In this document: piece after piece, positions 8,978 through 18,251 of the stretch
Position numbering within the stretch: position 1 is the stretch's first letter
Layout of the letters: each line of letters starts with the position of its first letter
Assembly: GCA_016699535.1 (NCBI GenBank)
Contig: CP064980.1
Span: 3,418,001 to 3,482,000 of the forward strand
DNA: 64,000 nucleotides
Direction of reading: 5' to 3'
Origin: Myxococcales bacterium
GTDB taxonomy: Bacteria; Myxococcota_A; Polyangia; Polyangiales; GCA-016699535
Translations under genes and position numbers: made by a program
Notes under the pieces: model-generated
What the model saw: only the letters and a program-made list of their open reading frames with translations
Told to the model about the DNA's origin: nothing
The model's database searches: none

Positions 8978-11510
8978 TGTCTGATTATGGATGCTTTTTT
9001 AGAGTGCATGCTGCACATCAAACCCCGGCTGCTCGGGGTCGTCGTAAAACAACGGCTCATGGCTTCACTCGTTCTCTTTCCTTCACGGCCTGTTTAGTAG
9101 TCATGGCGTTGGAAATGTGGGGTTGTGGCCGTTTGGGCTATGACAGTGAAGATCAAGACATGGTCGATTCGGGAAGCAACGTGAGTAACACCAACACCAT
9201 TTCCTTCCTGGACACCGATGGCGATGGCATCAGTGATGCGGTTGAGGGAACCGAAGACTTGGATGCAGATGGTTTAGCCAACTATCTTGACAGCGATAGC
9301 GACGGAGATTCGATTGGTGATGAAATCGAGGGTGAGAATGATTTCGACTTGGATGGATGGGCAAACTTTCTCGACCTTGATTCGGATAATGACGGGCTTC
9401 TCGATCAGGACGAAGGTGATGGCGATCTTGACCAGGATGGCAATCCAAATTTTCTCGATAACGATGCAGACGGAGACGGCCTAAGCGATAGTGTTGACCT
9501 TGACACCTATTGTAGTGACGCCCGACTCAACTTCGGGGAAAGTGATGTGGATTGCGGCGGCATTGCAATAGCTGTAGCAATGGCAGTGCATGTAGCGCGA
9601 GCACTGATTGTCTATCAGGGCGGTGTTCCGGTGGGCTCTGCATCCCGGCAAGCTGTGCCGATAGCATACTCAATGGCGACGAGACGGATGTCGATTGCGG
9701 CGGAAGCTGCAGTGCTTGCCCAAATGGATCGAATTGCTTGGTGCCAAGCGACTGCAGTTCTAGTGTCTGCAGCTCAGGTCAATGCCAAAGTCCGAGTTGC
9801 TCAGATGGAACCCAAAATCAAGATGAAAGCGATGTGGATTGCGGTGGAAGCAGCTGCAGCACATGCAGTACGGGACAAGCTTGCATGGTTGCCGGCGACT
9901 GCAGCTCCGGGGTATGTACGAGCAACGTGTGCCAAGCAGCGACTTGTTTCGACGGGACAATTAACCAAGATGAAACAGACACCGACTGTGGCGGAAGCGT
10001 TTGTGGCGCTTGCGGTGATGGCTTCGGCTGCACTCTTTCCTCCGACTGCAACTCCGGGGTATGCACAGGCAACATCTGCCAAGCTGCGACCTGTTCCGAT
10101 AACATACAAAACCAAGATGAAAGCGATATCGACTGTGGGGGAAGTTCGTGTGGTAGGTGTGTCAACGGAGACAGTTGCTCAATCGATCTCGATTGCATTT
10201 CCCTTAACTGCGACACTGGAACATGCGCACCTCATCCAGGATTTTCACTCACGTTTGGAACCAATAATGACGACATCGGCACAGGCATTGCTTCAGATAA
10301 CTTCGGCAATATCTACGTTACGGGTTCATTTAGCGGAACCATTAACCTGGGTGGCTCTGATCTAATCGGTCCCGGAAATGTAGATGTTTTTGTAGCCAGC
10401 TATGATATCGATGGGAATCATCGCTGGTCGGCAGCCTTCGGAGGAAGCAGTTTTGATGAGGCGAGCGAGCTCGACATCGATGCCAACGGCAATATTTACA
10501 TCGTTGGAACCTTCAGCAGTAGCGATGCGAACTTTGGAGGAAGTACCTTTAGCGCAATCAATAAAGATATTTTTGTAGCCAGTTACGACAGTTCGGGCAA
10601 TCATCGCTGGTCGAAGGGGATCAATTCAAGCGGCGATGACGAAGGCGCGGGGATTGCTGTTGATCCTTCTGGATATGTGTATGCCACCGGAAGTTTTCAA
10701 AACACGATTGACTTTGGAGGCGGCAGTCTAAATGCAACAGCCTCGGATGTGTTTCTGGTGAAATACTCGACCGCGAACGGTAGCTACATATGGGCAGCCG
10801 ACTTTGGAAGTACGCTCACAGACAGGGGCGATACCGTTACCGTAGCTAGCTCAAGCGATGTATGCATCGCGGGTGACTACGCCGGGACCATCAATTTCGG
10901 TGGAAGCCCACTAAGCAATTCCGGCGGCAGCGATATCTATATTGCGTGCTTCAACGCGAGCGGAACACACCAATGGTCCAGCGGTCACGGTGGTCCAGGA
11001 GACGACAAGGCCTATAGCATTGCAACCGATGGCAACAACCGTGTATTGTTAACGGGCGAGATTAACAACAACGTTGATTTTGGCGGCGGAGCACTCGGCT
11101 TTTTTGGAGGCTCCGATGTGTTTGTCGCAAGTTTTGATGCAACTGGTACGCATATTTGGTCGCAAAGTTTTGGCAACAGCTTGAACGATGGCGGATATGA
11201 TATCGCGGCGTATCCAAGCAACGATGTCGCCATTGTAGGATATTTTCGCAATTCGATTGATTTCGGTGGTGGAACTTTAAACGGCGTGAACTCCAATGAA
11301 GACTACTTTGGCGCGCTATTTGATTCAACAGGCGGCTATCTGTATGCCGATGTCAATGGATCGACAGCACGAGAATACAGTTATGCTTTTACATTGAGTT
11401 CCGATGGACGCGGATGTCACATCGGAGTGTTCAGCAGTCCCACTATTAATTTTACTTTTGGCAACCATACGCTCGTTGGCGGCAAAGACTTCTTCATTGT
11501 TTGCAAGTAA
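8977..11510 (+). CDS. Mosaic lipoprotein: calcium repeats, DCGG Cys-rich modules and seven-repeat propeller (frameshifted)
   Basis: Secreted or surface protein of about 844 residues if one missing base is restored. An N-terminal segment ends at a probable lipidated Cys50 (WGCGRLGYD). Residues about 79-175 are thrombospondin type 3-like calcium repeats (TDGDGISDA, DLDADGLANYLDSDSDGD). Five Cys-rich modules follow, each with a DCGG core and spaced Cys pairs. From about 10240 there are seven repeats of about 60 residues (GNIYVTGSFSGTINLGG..., DVFVASYDIDGNHRWS), like SBBP-type propeller blades. The reading frame breaks at 9558-9561: GGCGG then CAT needs one extra base to continue from VDCGG into the Cys modules, and the TTG at 9552 is only a computed start. 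Domain order suggests adhesion or recognition outside the cell; the ligand is unknown. Confidence 0.8.
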
Positions 11511-11543
11511 TTCGCATCAAGAGCCCGTGCCCATTAAAGCATA

Positions 11544-11571
11544 AATCCCCCTGGCCAATGCCAGGAGGATT
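11544..11571. terminator. Intergenic hairpin between convergent genes
   Basis: An inverted repeat with 12-base arms (AATCCCCCTGGC and GCCAGGAGGATT) pairs at 11 of 12 positions around a CAAT loop. It sits in the 84-base gap between the convergent ends of the mosaic lipoprotein gene and hppA, where a bidirectional terminator is expected. There is no long T run on either side, so the terminator reading is tentative. Confidence 0.5.
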
Positions 11572-11594
11572 AAGCAAGAGCATAATCGATTCTC

Positions 11595-13700
11595 TTAACT
11601 CGCGATGAGTGGCGCGATAATCAACGCGACAATGCTCATGAGCTTAATGAGAATGTTCATCGATGGGCCACTGGTATCCTTGAGAGGATCACCCACGGTA
11701 TCGCCCACAACGGCAGCTTTAAGGGCTTCGCCACCCTTTTGCTCGCCAGGGATTTCACCCTTTTCGATAGCTTTCTTTGCATTGTCCCAGACGCCACCAG
11801 CGTTGGCCATAAACAAAGCCAAGAGCACACCAGCCACAGTGGCCCCTGCAAGCATGCCCCCAAGCGCCTCGACGCCAAGCTGAGGAATAAAACCAACGAT
11901 AATCGGTGCAGCGATGGCAACGGTTCCAGGAAGGACCATTTCACGAAGAGCTGCTTTTGTTGAAATCTCAACACAGCGTGCGGCATCTGGTTTTGCATCA
12001 GGCTTTCCTTCAAGCAAACCAGGGATCTCTCTAAACTGACGCCGAATCTCGTCCACCATTTGCCCTGCGGCTTTACCCACCGATGTCATGGTCATCGCGC
12101 CGATGAGAAATGGCAAAATGCCGCCGATGAATAGACCAATCACCACTTTTGGATCACGGATGTCGATCACCAAGGGCACGCCTTGCACCGCTTCGACTTT
12201 TTGAGCGAAAGCAGAAAACAATGCCAAAGCCGTCAGCGCCGCTGAACCAATCGCAAAGCCTTTACCAATGGCAGCAGTGGTGTTGCCAAGTGCATCAAGA
12301 CCGTCGGTGATTTTTCGAACCTCTGGACCAAGCTTTGCCATCTCACTAATGCCACCAGCGTTGTCCGCAATGGGGCCATAGGCATCAACCGACATGGTAA
12401 CGCCAACGGTTGCTAACATGCCAAGCGCGGCAATTCCGATACCATAGAGGCCGGCAAGATGATTGGCGATAAACACTGCAACCACGATGAGCAAGATCGG
12501 AATAGCGACGGATTCCAGTCCAACGGCCAAACCATGGATGATATTCGTAGCGGGGCCTGTTTTAGAAGCGTTTGCTACGCGAATGACTGGAGCAGCACTG
12601 GTATAGTACTCGGTGGCTAGGCCAATAAGCACGCCAGCAATCGATCCTGCAAGCACCGCCCAAAACACACCGGAGCTCACGCCGAAGGCCGCAATGACGA
12701 ACTTCGCAGCAATCAAGAACAAACCCGCTGCCAAGAAGGTCGAGTAACGCAATGCGGCTGCAGGATCCCAAGCCTTGAGCACCGACATCGAGGCCACGCC
12801 AATCAAAGAAGCGACAAGACCAACCACCGCCAAAATAAGAGGCAAGGTCACCAAGGTTCCAGTGATCATGCTTGCATCAGCAAGTGCATCGCCAGACCAT
12901 AGCGCAGCAGCTGCACTGCCGCCCAAGGTCGCGCCGATGGCGCAGGTTGCGATAATGGATCCCACGTAGCTTTCAAAAATATCAGCACCCATACCGGCGA
13001 CGTCACCGACGTTGTCGCCTACGTTATCCGCAATAACGCCGGGGTTACGCGGGTCGTCCTCTGGGATGCCAGCTTCGACTTTACCCACCAAGTCAGCGCC
13101 TACATCGGCTGCTTTGGTGTAAATACCGCCACCCACGCGTGAGAAAAGTGCAATCGATGAGGCGCCCATCGAAAAGCCACCAATCGCTTGAACCGTGTCG
13201 ACATTGTCAAGCACACCGAAAATCAAAAAGAGGCCACCGACTCCGAGCAAACCAAGGGATGCAACGGCCAAGCCCATGACTGCTCCACCGTTGAATGCCA
13301 CAAAAAGAGCGTTAGCTTGTGATCCTTGCCTGGCAGCTTCACTCGTTCGCACGTTGGCTTTGGTAGCCGACTTCATGCCGAGGAAACCAGCAAACATGGA
13401 GCACAACGCGCCTAGGAAAAACGCAAAAGCTGTTTGCACGCCATAAAAGACGAACAACGCTATCGCTACTACGGCGATGAACACCGCTAAAATCAGATAC
13501 TCAGAACGCAAAAAAGCCATGGCACCATTGTGGATTTCTTCACTGATTTGCTTCATGCGGTCGTTGCCAACGGCTTGTTTTGAAACATAGCCGTACAGGG
13601 CAAAGGCTATAATAAGGCCAACCACACCTGCTCCAGGGATCCAAGGGATAAAATTCGTGAGTTCCACTGCGCCTCCTAGTAATATGCTCGCGTAGCTCAA
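11595..13700 (-). CDS. hppA: Membrane-bound ion-translocating pyrophosphatase
   Basis: Integral membrane pump (701 residues, about 16 membrane segments) that couples pyrophosphate hydrolysis to export of H+ or Na+. The pyrophosphate site is seen in DVGADLVGKVEAGIPEDDPRN followed by NPGVIADNVGDNVGDVAGMGAD, and a second acidic site near the C-terminus (KAAVVGDTVGDPLKDT). The diagnostic motif reads GNTTAAIGKG with Ala476 where potassium-independent enzymes carry Lys, so this should be a potassium-dependent enzyme; many of these pump sodium. The frame is intact. The sequence suggests that the organism recovers energy from biosynthetic pyrophosphate and may maintain a sodium gradient, in line with the GltS-type symporter at 31612. 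Confidence 0.96.
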   Translation of the reverse strand: MSYASILLGGAVELTNFIPWIPGAGVVGLIIAFALYGYVSKQAVGNDRMKQISEEIHNGAMAFLRSEYLILAVFIAVVAIALFVFYGVQTAFAFFLGALCSMFAGFLGMKSATKANVRTSEAARQGSQANALFVAFNGGAVMGLAVASLGLLGVGGLFLIFGVLDNVDTVQAIGGFSMGASSIALFSRVGGGIYTKAADVGADLVGKVEAGIPEDDPRNPGVIADNVGDNVGDVAGMGADIFESYVGSIIATCAIGATLGGSAAAALWSGDALADASMITGTLVTLPLILAVVGLVASLIGVASMSVLKAWDPAAALRYSTFLAAGLFLIAAKFVIAAFGVSSGVFWAVLAGSIAGVLIGLATEYYTSAAPVIRVANASKTGPATNIIHGLAVGLESVAIPILLIVVAVFIANHLAGLYGIGIAALGMLATVGVTMSVDAYGPIADNAGGISEMAKLGPEVRKITDGLDALGNTTAAIGKGFAIGSAALTALALFSAFAQKVEAVQGVPLVIDIRDPKVVIGLFIGGILPFLIGAMTMTSVGKAAGQMVDEIRRQFREIPGLLEGKPDAKPDAARCVEISTKAALREMVLPGTVAIAAPIIVGFIPQLGVEALGGMLAGATVAGVLLALFMANAGGVWDNAKKAIEKGEIPGEQKGGEALKAAVVGDTVGDPLKDTSGPSMNILIKLMSIVALIIAPLIAS

Positions 13701-13839
13701 CGGCCAGCACGTGCTACGCCCTGAACGGTCATCCTGTCCAGAGCGACGCTCTTGTACCCAATTGGCGTGCTAAATCAAGCCTGGTCAGCCTTTCAGAGCC
13801 AAAAGTCTTAAAATTTTCACTAGATCTCCCAAAAGAGCA

Positions 13840-14797
13840 CTAAACTCTGGCTCGAAACGAATCGGTGGCTTTTACAAGAGCCCTGCAAATACCGGTTTCA
13901 CTTTGGGCATGCCCCGCAGCACCGACGATATTGAGCTGTGCCTCCGGCCATACGGCATGGAGATCGACGGCATTTTTGACCGGACAAATCACATCGTAGC
14001 GGCCGTGCACAATGACCCCCGGGATACCCCCGCAACCGGAAGGCATCACGCAGAAGCTGCCCATCGCATTCAAAAAAACCCTTATTCACAAAGTAGTGAG
14101 CCTCAAGTCGCGCAAAAGCATCACTGAATTTAGTTTGCTCTGCTTTTCGGACAAGCGCCGGATTGGCGAGCAGCGTGCTTCGCCCCATCTCCCAACTGCT
14201 CCAGGCATGTGCAGCTTTGGCGCGAAGCTTCTCGTCATGACCAGTAAGCAACTCATGGTATGCACTCAATAAGTCCCCGCGTTTTTCAGCAGGGACAACT
14301 TTCTGAAATTCAGCAAAAGCTTCTGGAAACAAAAAACTTGCGCCCTGCTGATAGAACCAATGCAACTCTTCTGAGCGCAATAAAAAAACACCGCGAAGGA
14401 CAAGTTCGCTGACACGTTCCGGATACTTTTGCGCATAGGCCAATGCTAGGGTACTCCCCCATGAGCCACCAAAGACCTGCCAAGTGTTAATACCAAGGCG
14501 CTCACGAATCGTTTCAATGTCTGAAACCAAGTGCCAGGTTGTATTAGCACGGAGCTCAGAATGTGGCGTACTCTCTGCGCAACCACGTTGATCAAAGAGC
14601 ACGATTCGATAGACCTCAGGATCGAAATAGCGCCGCGAAACGGGCTGGCTCCCTCCGCCGGGACCACCGTGTAATACGACAACCGGCTTGCCATTTTCGT
14701 TGCCAGATTGCTCAACGTATAGTTCGTGCATCTCGTCTACTTTCAAACGAAACTCGGAAAACGGTTTTATCTCCGGATACAATGTATGTTCAGACAT
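13840..14797 (-). CDS. pip: Proline iminopeptidase (frameshifted near the C-terminus)
   Basis: Cytoplasmic alpha/beta-hydrolase that removes N-terminal proline from peptides. From the ATG at 14797 (preceded by TTTTAGG) the repaired protein has 318 residues, normal for the family. The oxyanion motif HGGPGGGS and the nucleophile elbow GGSWGS (Ser112) are in the first reading frame. The catalytic Asp (VIVHGRYDVICP) and His (AAGHAQSE) are in the second frame. The break is at a run of five G around 14030; with four G the protein reads continuously through LRGIPGVIVHGRYD. An upstream ATG at 14842 is in frame but adds a non-family extension. As it stands the triad would be split, so the enzyme would be inactive unless this is a sequencing error. 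Confidence 0.88.
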
Positions 14798-14969
14798 GGC
14801 ACCTAAAATGATTTCGCCGCACTTCACTCTGTAGCAAAACAAAAAGAGTTGTTAGCCAGCTACATGATCCAACATAGATACTTAGCTTTTGCAAATTCAA
14901 AGGTTCAGGCCCGGACAAATTCTCATCGCTTCGAAACGATCAAATGCTTAACTTCCGTCAACGATTTTT

Positions 14970-16856
14970 TTAATCGAGCAAGGCAAGTAAATCATCACGC
15001 GTGAGGGCCGTCGCGCGGTCGGCTTCTCCAAGAGCAGCTTCGGCAAGCCCACGTTTTTTCTTCTGAAGCGAGAGAATACGTTCCTCGACTGTATCTTGAG
15101 TGACCAAGCGATAGACCATGACCGGTCGGTCCTGACCAATACGATGGGAGCGATCGGCCGCTTGGTCCTCGGCAGCAGGATTCCACCATGGGTCGGTTAG
15201 AAAAACGTGATCCGCTGCTGTTAGATTGAGACCAGTTCCACCCGCTTTGAGCGAGGCAAGTAGCAACGGAGGTCCGGAATCGCTTTGAAAGTTTGCCACA
15301 ACCTCGGCACGATTTCGGGTTGCGCCATCCAGTCTCAAAAAATCCAGACCCGATTTTTTCAAATGAGGCTCAATGAGATTAAGCATCGAAGTCCACTGAG
15401 AAAATACCAATGCTTTGTGTCCGTCTGCGGCAACGGTCTCGAGTGCCTCAATTAATGTTTTCACTTTGGACGAATGCTCAGCGTGCTGGCCTGGTACCAG
15501 CGCGGAATGACAAGCTGCCTGCCTTAATCGAAGCAGTGCCTCGAGCGCAGCCAGCACGTTACTACCATGCCCCAGCCGCTCAATCACGTCCTTACGCGTT
15601 GCGGCGCGAATTGTATCGTATACGGCTCGTTCTTGCTCGTCGAGCTCCACATGGAGTACCGACTCCGTTCTTGGAGGCAACTCTGGCGCTACGTCTTTTT
15701 TGATGCGTCTTAAAACAAAAGGCCGGATTTTCTGCCTCAAGCGCTCGGCCGCGCCCTTGTCTCCAACGGCAATCGGTTTTGAAAATCGGTTTTGAAAGTC
15801 AGAACGACCACCCAATAGACCTGGATTGCTAAAATGCAGCAAGCTCCATAACTCTTCAAGCCGATTTTCAACGGGCGTGCCAGACAATGCGATTCGGAAC
15901 TCACCATCCAGGCGGTACGCCACTTTGGCTGCTTGAGACGATGGGTTTTTAATGGCCTGCGCTTCATCGAGCACGATGCAATCCCAAAACTGTTTGGTCA
16001 AAAGCGCCGCGTCAATGCGCAAAATTGCGTAGGTGGTGATCACCACATCCGCCTGCTTATCAAGTTTGCGTTTTGGGCCATGAAAGATTGATGTTTTCAA
16101 TGTGGGCCTAAAACGTTGGATCTCGTCTTCCCAGTTTTGAAGCACACTCGTTGGGCACACAACCAGACTACGTCCTTTGAACGCACAAATGCTCTGCAAG
16201 GTTTTTCCTAAACCCATGTCATCGGCCAATACGGCACCCAGGTTCGCGTCACGCAAAAAACAAAGCCAGCTCACGCCTTCTTTTTGATAGTCGCGAAGCT
16301 CTGCGGTGACACCCTCTGGAATCGGGCTCTGTGGCAAAGACTTAAAATCTTCGAACAAGGGTCGTAAGCGGGCAAAACCGGGAGGCGGAGGTTGATTCAG
16401 ATCTTCGGCCAAAATGGCAAGGCTCGGTAAGGCAACCGTCGGAACTTTGTTCTTGCTCTGTTTTCGTGCGGCAAGCAAATCGGCCACGCGGTCACCGTGT
16501 TCGGCAAGCCATTCTTCGGGTAGAGGCGCCCAACCGCCACCTTCAAGTGCAACTTGGGAAAAACCACCCTGCCAGGCGCCAATCACCGCTTCAGCGCTAA
16601 CGCGCAATGCCTTTTTGCTGGACTGTTGCGCGTTGGTTTCGAAAAACAAATCAACCTTTTCACCTTTGATCAGCATACGCGGTAGCAAAGGTGCCTGTTG
16701 CAGAAACTGACCCTCGGGTCCTAAAGCGTGACTCCAACGTTTGAGCTTTTCTGCAAAAGCCGTTGCTTCGCCACCCGTGAAAGTAACTTTGCGACCGGGC
16801 ATCAAATGCAAATCATCCCGCAACGCACGAACAATTTTCCGCCTCGGCCTGTCCAT
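14970..16856 (-). CDS. SNF2-family helicase, ATPase part
   Basis: A 628-residue SWI2/SNF2 ATPase. Helicase lobe 1 has LADDMGLGKTLQ (Walker A), VLDEAQAIKN (motif II) and LSGTPVENRLEELWSLLHF (motif III region). Lobe 2 has LVFSQWTSML, LDGATRNR and a GGTGLNL motif ending in DRSHRIGQ (motif VI). The N-terminal 170 residues are a bacterial SNF2-associated domain that looks truncated at its start. The ATG at 16856 lies within the upstream SWIM gene, with a 44-base overlap in another frame. Comparison with the usual domain plan suggests that both are halves of one protein of about 979 residues, separated by one extra base near 16830. Likely role is remodelling of nucleoprotein complexes; target unknown. 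Confidence 0.88.
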   Translation of the reverse strand: MDRPRRKIVRALRDDLHLMPGRKVTFTGGEATAFAEKLKRWSHALGPEGQFLQQAPLLPRMLIKGEKVDLFFETNAQQSSKKALRVSAEAVIGAWQGGFSQVALEGGGWAPLPEEWLAEHGDRVADLLAARKQSKNKVPTVALPSLAILAEDLNQPPPPGFARLRPLFEDFKSLPQSPIPEGVTAELRDYQKEGVSWLCFLRDANLGAVLADDMGLGKTLQSICAFKGRSLVVCPTSVLQNWEDEIQRFRPTLKTSIFHGPKRKLDKQADVVITTYAILRIDAALLTKQFWDCIVLDEAQAIKNPSSQAAKVAYRLDGEFRIALSGTPVENRLEELWSLLHFSNPGLLGGRSDFQNRFSKPIAVGDKGAAERLRQKIRPFVLRRIKKDVAPELPPRTESVLHVELDEQERAVYDTIRAATRKDVIERLGHGSNVLAALEALLRLRQAACHSALVPGQHAEHSSKVKTLIEALETVAADGHKALVFSQWTSMLNLIEPHLKKSGLDFLRLDGATRNRAEVVANFQSDSGPPLLLASLKAGGTGLNLTAADHVFLTDPWWNPAAEDQAADRSHRIGQDRPVMVYRLVTQDTVEERILSLQKKKRGLAEAALGEADRATALTRDDLLALLD

Positions 16857-17910
16857 CGCGCACCGGAATCAACCCTTCAAGATGCACCAGCTTTCCACCA
16901 TCGATGCGCGCCTGAGGAGGATCGCCATAGACAATCGTGGGCAGGACCGACAAGGTGTTGCCTTCTTGTTTGACCTGCAAATCAACACGAGGTTTGAGCG
17001 ATTTGCTGGTTCCGGGAACATGCTTCGACAATATCTCGATGTCCGCTTTACCTTCAAACTCTGGAAGCACGCTCGTGGCCAGTTCACCCACCGAATCAAA
17101 AGGAAACACTCGTGTGAGCGGTAGATTTTCCAAACGTACACCAGTGACGGAAACTTCAGCGAGCACGTGCAAGGTCTCAGCAAGGCGTACGACACCGTCG
17201 GCTACGATTTCATCGATAGCCTTACTTGGCAGAAGTGAAAGCTCGATACCGTCTGAGACGTCTCGAAGCACAGCTCGCGGCCGCACAGGCGCCGAGGAAA
17301 TCTTGAAGGCCTTGTTCTCAAAAAATATGCGCCCGCTCTCGTTTTCCGCCTCGAGCAAGGCAAAAATTTTACTGAGCATACTAAGCGGGATAGTCGCCGG
17401 CGGTCGTTGTCCTAAGATGCGATCGATTTCAAGATCGTTGTGATCAACATTGAGGCTTTCACGCGCGGAACTTTTGCTCATCATCTTGAAAAGAGAGCTC
17501 TCAAGCGCCGACTTTTCTTTTCCGGTCGCCAAAACACGCTTTAGCCCAAGGCCAATGCCACGACGCTCAAAATAATAGTGTAGCTCGGCAACCTTGCGCT
17601 GACTTGTGGGCAAAACCCGTCCGTCAGCAACGGCACTGCTAAGCGCTATAACGGCGGCTGCCACATGAGCGCAATACTCTTTGGGGCTTGGACAATCGCA
17701 ATCCCACTCCTCATCATCCGGATAAAGGACCACCGTGGGAGCCACTGGAAGTTCAGGTGTTTTGACACGAAGCACAATTTCATCGTCATTTTCCGATTGC
17801 CCCAAAACGCGATCTTCACGCGCAAGCTTGACGCCTTGGGCCCACAACCCGGATGGGCATTTGCCCTGTACCCTATGAAAAAGTGTTTGAATCTCAGACA
17901 TACTTGCCAA
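16813..17910 (-). CDS. SWIM zinc-finger protein, N-terminal part of the SNF2 helicase
   Basis: A 365-residue protein with a SWIM zinc finger around residues 70-90 (EWDCDCPSPKEYCAH: C-x-C, then C-x-H). SWIM fingers of this type are found in front of SNF2 helicase domains and bind DNA or protein. The C-terminal end (VRDGQAEAENCSCVAG) departs from a continuous sequence: the other frame continues with KIVRALRDDLHLMPGRKVTF of the helicase part. Removing one base in GCGGAAAATT near 16830 would fuse the two parts in frame. Either this is a sequencing error or the protein is made as two overlapping chains. Confidence 0.8.
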   Translation of the reverse strand: MASMSEIQTLFHRVQGKCPSGLWAQGVKLAREDRVLGQSENDDEIVLRVKTPELPVAPTVVLYPDDEEWDCDCPSPKEYCAHVAAAVIALSSAVADGRVLPTSQRKVAELHYYFERRGIGLGLKRVLATGKEKSALESSLFKMMSKSSARESLNVDHNDLEIDRILGQRPPATIPLSMLSKIFALLEAENESGRIFFENKAFKISSAPVRPRAVLRDVSDGIELSLLPSKAIDEIVADGVVRLAETLHVLAEVSVTGVRLENLPLTRVFPFDSVGELATSVLPEFEGKADIEILSKHVPGTSKSLKPRVDLQVKQEGNTLSVLPTIVYGDPPQARIDGGKLVHLEGLIPVRDGQAEAENCSCVAG

Positions 17911-18251
17911 CTGAGCCCACCCCGCGGCGGAGGCGCACTATACACCATCCAGATGATTCCTGCATTCCATAAGCGTGAAAAAGCACTGTTTTTAATAAGA
18001 AAGGCTTTCTAGCACGTCATTTTCAAAGCGCACGCGTTGAAAAGTAACCGGTCAGTTGGTGACTGAAGTCAGCAGCTAACAAAAAAGTATGCGAGCAAAA
18101 AGGCAAAGCGAGAAGACAAGTCTTTTTTCGAGGTTTTCGTAGCTTCGAGCGCCCCCACAGGGACGAGGAGGCACGTACACCGGTACTTGCCGACGAGGAG
18201 CGAGGAGGTAAGCCGAAGCTACGGAAACCTCGGAAAAAGTCCTTGCAGGCA
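17911..18251. other. Gene-free interval between the SNF2 gene and fabD
   Basis: About 340 bases without a credible gene. The part next to the SNF2 gene (17911-18110) shows no recognisable element. The part next to fabD is occupied by the long hairpin described separately. Translations reading through here are merely the out-of-frame continuation of fabD past its own stop. Confidence 0.6.
18118..18244. repeat. Long imperfect inverted repeat with nested hairpin
   Basis: Two arms of about 33 bases, 18118-18150 and 18212-18244, face each other across 61 bases. The best 25-base core (TTTTCGTAGCTTCG in the left arm against CGAAGCTACGGAAA in the right) matches at 23 of 25 positions, and both differences are T against C, which would be U-G wobble pairs in a plus-strand RNA. 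The spacer carries a small hairpin (GTAC-ACCG-GTAC). It follows the fabD stop by only 8 bases. It could be a processed 3' structure, a terminator or a small non-autonomous repeat. No second copy was noticed in this window. Confidence 0.6.

Noticed and set aside
9562..10365. Continuation of the first reading frame of the mosaic lipoprotein beyond the break
   Set aside because: The composition is Ala/Val-rich and lacks the DCGG spacing, while the neighbouring frame shows perfect Cys-rich and propeller repeats. It is an out-of-frame shadow.
14970..17910. SNF2 helicase as part of an antiphage system
   Set aside because: No nuclease, methylase or other defence gene lies beside it; it is flanked by pip and fabD.
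18076..18251. C-terminal extension of fabD
   Set aside because: It arises from one extra G near 18290; the corrected frame ends with a normal FabD tail at 18252.
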